From: an uncultured Clostridia bacterium
Lineage (GTDB): Bacteria > Bacillota > Clostridia > UBA1381
DNA: 13,882 nucleotides
NCBI GenBank assembly: GCA_944391265.1
Contig: CALXSX010000089.1
Location: 1-13,882 of the forward strand
Direction of reading: 5' to 3'
Below, piece by piece: positions 10,825-13,882 of the stretch. The notes beneath the pieces are model-generated. The model worked only from the letters and a program-made list of their open reading frames with translations, was not told where the DNA came from and ran no database searches. The position numbers were made by a program, and so were the translations under genes. Position 1 is the first letter of the stretch. Each line of letters begins with the position of its first letter.

Positions 10825-10853
10825 ATTATAGCTTACTTTTAAATTTCTGTCAA
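10825..10853 (-). promoter_or_regulatory. Perfect-consensus sigma-A promoter for purD
   Basis: On the minus strand TTGACA (10848-10853) and TATAAT (10825-10830) are both perfect and separated by 17 bases. Predicted start is near 10818, about 99 bases before the purD TTG. It can drive purD, purL and the pyr genes independently of the upstream purM cluster. Confidence 0.88.
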
Positions 10854-10885
10854 CATTTTGAAAACAAATTCGTAACATTGAGCAT

Positions 10886-10911
10886 ATTATAATACTGCAT
10901 CACATGGTGCA
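10886..10911. promoter_or_regulatory. Palindrome next to a second -10-like box, possible operator or antisense promoter
   Basis: TGCATCACATGGTGCA (10896-10911) is a near-perfect 16-base palindrome (six Watson-Crick pairs and one wobble around a two-base centre). Beside it, TATAAT reads on the plus strand at 10888-10893 and also on the minus strand at 10886-10891. Minus-strand TTGCAC (10907-10912) is only 15 bases from the -10, and no good plus-strand -35 is visible. It lies upstream of the main purD promoter, where an operator would be reasonable. Confidence 0.3.
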
Positions 10912-10948
10912 AGTTCTTATCCGGACTGAAAAGCAAGCGACAAAGCAA

Positions 10949-10978
10949 ACCCCCTGTCACTTATACGTGGTAGGGGGT
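10949..10978. terminator. Hairpin after the AICAR transformylase gene
   Basis: ACCCCCT (10949-10955) pairs with AGGGGGT (10972-10978), 6 bases past the purH stop. Minus-strand transcripts would read into TTTGCTTTG, a weak U tract. Plus-strand RNA would form a longer 12-pair stem because two A-C mismatches become G-U pairs, and it would be followed by ATTTTT. The hairpin probably ends or reduces readthrough from purM-purN-purO-purH, and may be bidirectional. Confidence 0.6.
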
Positions 10979-10984
10979 ACATTT

Positions 10985-12166
10985 TTAGTGATGGAAAAGC
11001 CTTACATGAGTAAATGCCATAACCATATTGAATCTGTTGCACGTTTCGATAACATTGTCGTCTCTTATTGAGCCGCCGGGCTGAGCAACGTAGCTTACAC
11101 CGCTCTTAGCAGCTCTTTCAATGTTATCACCGAACGGGAAAAATGCGTCGCTTCCGACAGCTACGCCGCTTATTGATGAAAGATACGCCTTCTTTTCCTC
11201 TCGTGTGAGCGGCTCAGGCTTCGTCTTGAAAAGCGTCTGCCAAACACCGTCTGCGAGTACATCCTCGCTGTCGTCGGAAATATAAATATCTATCGCATTA
11301 TCCCTGTCGGGCCTTTTCACGCTGTCAAGGAACGGAAGATTAAGAACCTTGTCGTGCTGGCGAAGATGCCATATATCAGCTTTATTTCCGGCAAGACGAG
11401 TGCAGTGTATCCTTGACTGCTGCCCTGCGCCGACACCTATAGCCTGTCCGTCCTTTGCAAAGCATACGGAGTTTGACTGCGTGTATTTAAGCGTTATGAG
11501 AGCCACGAGCAAATCTGTTTCAGCGCTCTCCGGAAGATCCTTGTTTTCTGTCACGATCTCCTCAAGAAGGGACTTGTCTATCTTAACATTGTTTCTTCCC
11601 TGCTCAAAAGTAATGCCGAAAACCTGCTTTGTTTCCTTTTCCTCCGGAACATAGTCAGCGTCTATCTTGATTATGTTGTACGAGCCCTTTCTCTTGCTTT
11701 TAAGTATTTCAAGAGCCTCCGGCTCATAGCCCGGAGCTATTACTCCGTCAGAAACCTCACGCTTAATAAGCTTTGCGCATGTAACATCACATACATCTGA
11801 AAGAGCGATAAAATCACCAAAGGACGACATTCTGTCAGTTCCTCTTGCCCTTGCATACGCACAGGCGAGCGGAGATGGGTCAAGGTCTGCTATATCGTCT
11901 ACGAAACAAGCCTTCTTCAGCTTTTCATCAAGCACCTTTCCGACTGCAGCCGAAGTAGGGCTGACATGCTTAAACGAAGCGGCGCACACCATTCCTGTAG
12001 CTTCCTTAAGTTCTTTGACGAGCTGCCAGCTGTTAAGTGCGTCAAGAAAATTGATATAACCCGGCCTGCCGTTTAATATTTCTATAGGCAGTTCACCGTT
12101 TTCCATGTAGATTCTTGCGGGCTTCTGATTCGGATTGCACCCGTATTTTAGCTCAAATTCCTTCAT
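10985..12166 (-). CDS. purH: Stand-alone AICAR transformylase (phosphoribosylaminoimidazolecarboxamide formyltransferase)
   Basis: This 393-residue enzyme formylates AICAR to FAICAR with 10-formyl-THF, the penultimate step to IMP. It covers only the transformylase half of classic bifunctional PurH (about 510-530 residues) and has no N-terminal MGS-like cyclohydrolase domain. ELKYGCNPNQKPA (5-17), the catalytic Lys66-His67 in ASFKHVSP, and GVGAGQQSRIHCTRLAG are diagnostic. ATG 12164-12166 is chosen because a perfect GGAGGT is 4-5 bases upstream; a longer in-frame start at 12205 would add a GC-rich 13-residue stretch unlike the family. The upstream gene is the separate cyclohydrolase PurO, 61 bases away, so the two together replace PurH. 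A hairpin follows its stop. Confidence 0.95.
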   Translation of the reverse strand: MKEFELKYGCNPNQKPARIYMENGELPIEILNGRPGYINFLDALNSWQLVKELKEATGMVCAASFKHVSPTSAAVGKVLDEKLKKACFVDDIADLDPSPLACAYARARGTDRMSSFGDFIALSDVCDVTCAKLIKREVSDGVIAPGYEPEALEILKSKRKGSYNIIKIDADYVPEEKETKQVFGITFEQGRNNVKIDKSLLEEIVTENKDLPESAETDLLVALITLKYTQSNSVCFAKDGQAIGVGAGQQSRIHCTRLAGNKADIWHLRQHDKVLNLPFLDSVKRPDRDNAIDIYISDDSEDVLADGVWQTLFKTKPEPLTREEKKAYLSSISGVAVGSDAFFPFGDNIERAAKSGVSYVAQPGGSIRDDNVIETCNRFNMVMAFTHVRLFHH

Positions 12167-12182
12167 TTTTACCTCCATTCCC

Positions 12183-12198
12183 GCCGCCCCAAAGCGGC
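12183..12198 (-). other. Small GC hairpin before the purH ribosome binding site
   Basis: GCCGC (minus, 12194-12198) pairs with GCGGC (12183-12187) around a 6-base loop, ending 5 bases before the GGAGGT of purH. It stands out in the purO-purH gap and may influence translation start or message processing. Five pairs only, so weak evidence. Confidence 0.3.
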
Positions 12199-12227
12199 CA
12201 CACAAATTTATATAACGAAGCTTATTT

Positions 12228-12947
12228 TCAGCGTTTATTTGCGTTTATCATTCTGTTGACAGCTGTACCGTCCTCAAGCGAGATGTATCTCACATAGATT
12301 GAAATTTTATTGTTGCTGTCAAGGTTTTCCCAGATGTCGTTTGTAAACTCATCAATATCGTTTGGAACAGTAACACGCTCAGGCTCACCCATAAACGTCG
12401 GTATGGGATTTCCGTCTGTCACATACGTGTGCAGAAAATGCCCCGTTCCGCTGATTGCAGGGTATGAAAATGTATATCGCGAGCATGCGGAGCCATCTCT
12501 GTCTGCGCTTTTAAGAATGCTCATCTTATATGTAAATCCGTCCGAAAAATCAAGCAGTGCGCTTATCCTCGGTGTAAAATTAGGCCCATCCGGCTCAAAT
12601 TCCCTTGTTTCGAGTGCCTGCTCAAACGTTTTTCCGTCCTTGATAAAATCGTAAATAGTATCCGTCTGATCGCCGTTTGTAACAATCAGGCAGTCGCCTG
12701 CCTTTCTTATAGGCGAATATATTATAAGCGACGGGTCTTCTACTTTTGAGCTGTCAAAAGGATGAATTATGACTTCGTCACCGTTTTCAACAAAAACTCT
12801 GTTTCTCGAATTTTCACTTCTGCCCATTATGAAATAAGCAACAGCTGCATTTTTTCCGTCGGCTGTCTTTCCGACAACGATTCCTCTGCCAACGTACGGG
12901 TTTCCGGCAATTGTTTTACCCATGCTCTCCTGCTTGTAAACGTCCAT
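12228..12947 (-). CDS. purO: IMP cyclohydrolase, archaeal PurO type
   Basis: The 239-residue protein closes the ring of FAICAR to give IMP. It is unrelated to the MGS-like cyclohydrolase half of PurH. VGRGIVVG (19-26), AYFIMGRSENSRNRVF, the VTNGDQTDTI stretch and NFTPRISALL match what I recall of methanogen PurO (VSNGSHTDTI, TPRI), and fit the IMP_cyclohyd family. It sits 20 bases after purN and 61 before the stand-alone AICAR transformylase, exactly where a missing cyclohydrolase is needed. ATG 12945-12947 has only a distant AAGGA (13 bases); a second in-frame ATG nine codons on has GGAG at 3 bases, so the start is uncertain. It ends in TGA. Confidence 0.9.
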   Translation of the reverse strand: MDVYKQESMGKTIAGNPYVGRGIVVGKTADGKNAAVAYFIMGRSENSRNRVFVENGDEVIIHPFDSSKVEDPSLIIYSPIRKAGDCLIVTNGDQTDTIYDFIKDGKTFEQALETREFEPDGPNFTPRISALLDFSDGFTYKMSILKSADRDGSACSRYTFSYPAISGTGHFLHTYVTDGNPIPTFMGEPERVTVPNDIDEFTNDIWENLDSNNKISIYVRYISLEDGTAVNRMINANKR

Positions 12948-12967
12948 TTTATATATCCAGTCCTTTC

Positions 12968-13564
12968 TTATCTGCTTTTGGAAATGGATTCAGCAACCTT
13001 TTCAGCCGCCTGAGGCAAAATTATCCACTCCGCCTGCTCCATAACCCTTCTCTGCAAAATCTCCGGCGTATCACCGTCATGCACCTCAACAGCCTTCTGC
13101 ATTATAATTTTGCCGCCGTCAGGTATCTCATTTACATAATGCACAGTCGCTCCGGTAACCTTGACGCCGTAACTGAGCGCAGCCTCGTGCACGCGAAGCC
13201 CGTAAAAACCCTTGCCGCAAAACGACGGTATAAGCGATGGATGCACATTTATTATCCTGTTCGGATATCTTCTTGTAAAGTCGCCGGTCAGTATGCACAT
13301 AAACCCGGCAAGAATTACCATCTCGATGCCGTTTTCTTCAAGGACTTTTATAAGAGATTCTTCAAATTCTTCCTGCGGCACACCTTTTTTTACAACAACC
13401 GCTGTTTTTATCCCTGCCTTTTCCGCACGCTTTAGAGCGTACGCGTTCTCGTTATTCGATACTACAAGGACGATTTCGCCGCTTTTTAAAACGCCGGAGT
13501 CGATAAGCGCCTGCAAATTAGTGCCTCCGCCTGATACAAGCACGGCAATCTTAGTCTTCAGCAT
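12968..13564 (-). CDS. purN: Phosphoribosylglycinamide formyltransferase
   Basis: The 198-residue enzyme transfers the formyl group of 10-formyl-THF to GAR, step 3. SGGGTNLQALID (11-22) is the phosphate-binding loop. The catalytic triad is Asn106 and His108 in INVHPSLIPSF and Asp149 in IPDGG, with Asn and His at the same numbers as in the E. coli enzyme. The ATG (13562-13564) overlaps the purM stop as ATGCTGA, and GGGG inside the purM end serves as ribosome binding site about 8 bases away, so translation of the two is probably coupled. Length and order are normal for purMN pairs. It shares the folate cofactor with the AICAR transformylase two genes downstream. Confidence 0.96.
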   Translation of the reverse strand: MLKTKIAVLVSGGGTNLQALIDSGVLKSGEIVLVVSNNENAYALKRAEKAGIKTAVVVKKGVPQEEFEESLIKVLEENGIEMVILAGFMCILTGDFTRRYPNRIINVHPSLIPSFCGKGFYGLRVHEAALSYGVKVTGATVHYVNEIPDGGKIIMQKAVEVHDGDTPEILQRRVMEQAEWIILPQAAEKVAESISKSR

Positions 13565-13882
13565 ATTATTACCCCTTCGTCCGATTTGACTGTTTCACCT
13601 ATTATATAAGCATCCTCACCGTTTGCACGGAGAATCTCAAGCGCCCGGTCAGCGTCGTTTTTGGAAACGATGACGCTCATTCCTACGCCCATGTTATATG
13701 TATTGAACATATCCCTCTCCGGAATATTTCCCGTCTTCTGGATAAGCTCAAATATCGGAAGAACCTTTACTGCAGCCTTCTCTATCTTAGCACCGAAGCC
13801 CTGCGGTATGCTCCTCGGTATGTTTTCATAAAATCCGCCCCCGGTTATGTGCGAAACGGCGAGCACATTTACTTCATCAAAC
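13558..13882 (-). CDS. purM: Phosphoribosylformylglycinamidine cyclo-ligase (AIR synthetase), C-terminal part
   Basis: Only the last 107 codons and the TGA are present; the 5' part is outside the right edge. The fragment begins FDEVNVLAVSHITGGGFYEN; the HITGGGFYENIPR motif, PIFELIQKTGNI and FNTYNMGVGMSVIV are the standard C-terminal half of PurM. The enzyme converts FGAM to AIR using ATP (step 5). Its stop overlaps the purN start by 7 bases. Because no promoter lies between purM and purH, the operon promoter must be upstream, outside the window, probably along with purF, purE or purC. Confidence 0.95.
   Translation of the reverse strand, partial: FDEVNVLAVSHITGGGFYENIPRSIPQGFGAKIEKAAVKVLPIFELIQKTGNIPERDMFNTYNMGVGMSVIVSKNDADRALEILRANGEDAYIIGETVKSDEGVIIC

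Noticed and set aside
10720..10984. A 6S RNA or known purine riboswitch (guanine, PRPP, THF) before purD
   Set aside because: I see no long rod-like pairing of ends and none of the conserved cores of these RNAs. The element seen is only two short hairpins.

Overview
The window is a nucleotide-biosynthesis region from a low-to-mid GC Gram-positive anaerobe, most likely class Clostridia (Oscillospirales/Lachnospirales-like gut bacterium). Reasons: strong AGGAGG-type ribosome binding sites, consensus sigma-A promoters, a one-chain FGAM synthase, a class-B aspartate carbamoyltransferase with a PyrI regulatory subunit, and a split PurH pathway using an archaeal-type IMP cyclohydrolase. This placement is inference from gene content; no taxonomic marker is present.

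Layout. Left edge (1-562, minus strand): the start of a CpsB/YwqE-type PHP-domain phosphoesterase gene, preceded by a small four-cysteine protein with a clear promoter. A 204-base divergent spacer (563-766) holds two back-to-back consensus promoters. Then, on the plus strand, purB and purA (767-3498), the two steps from IMP to AMP, end in a strong hairpin. A 224-base convergent spacer (3499-3722) is rich in hairpins. Everything to its right is on the minus strand; in transcription order it is purM (partial, right edge), purN, purO (IMP cyclohydrolase), stand-alone AICAR transformylase (purH), a 265-base spacer with hairpin, consensus promoter and structured leader, then purD, purL, pyrE, pyrB, pyrI.

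How it works together. The minus-strand genes cover GAR synthesis (PurD), formylation (PurN), FGAM synthesis (PurL), AIR synthesis (PurM), and the last two steps to IMP by separate proteins (AICAR transformylase and PurO). PurB supplies AICAR and, with PurA, converts IMP to AMP. PyrB/PyrI and PyrE (pyrimidine ring, orotate to OMP) follow purL with gaps of only 11-18 bases, so purine and pyrimidine genes are probably co-transcribed. purF, purE, purC and the rest of the pyr pathway are not in the window.

The main anomaly is an in-frame TAG at codon 268 of purB, just before the catalytic signature loop, in a gene that is otherwise intact over its full length. The only other in-frame TAG I found is the stop of pyrB, and reading through it would end at a TGA that overlaps the pyrI start as ATGA. 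A nonsense mutation or sequence error is the simplest explanation for purB, but amber suppression deserves a check. I did not find a clearly undescribed system; the other interesting points are the split PurH/PurO route, the purine-pyrimidine gene run and the structured spacer upstream of purD.
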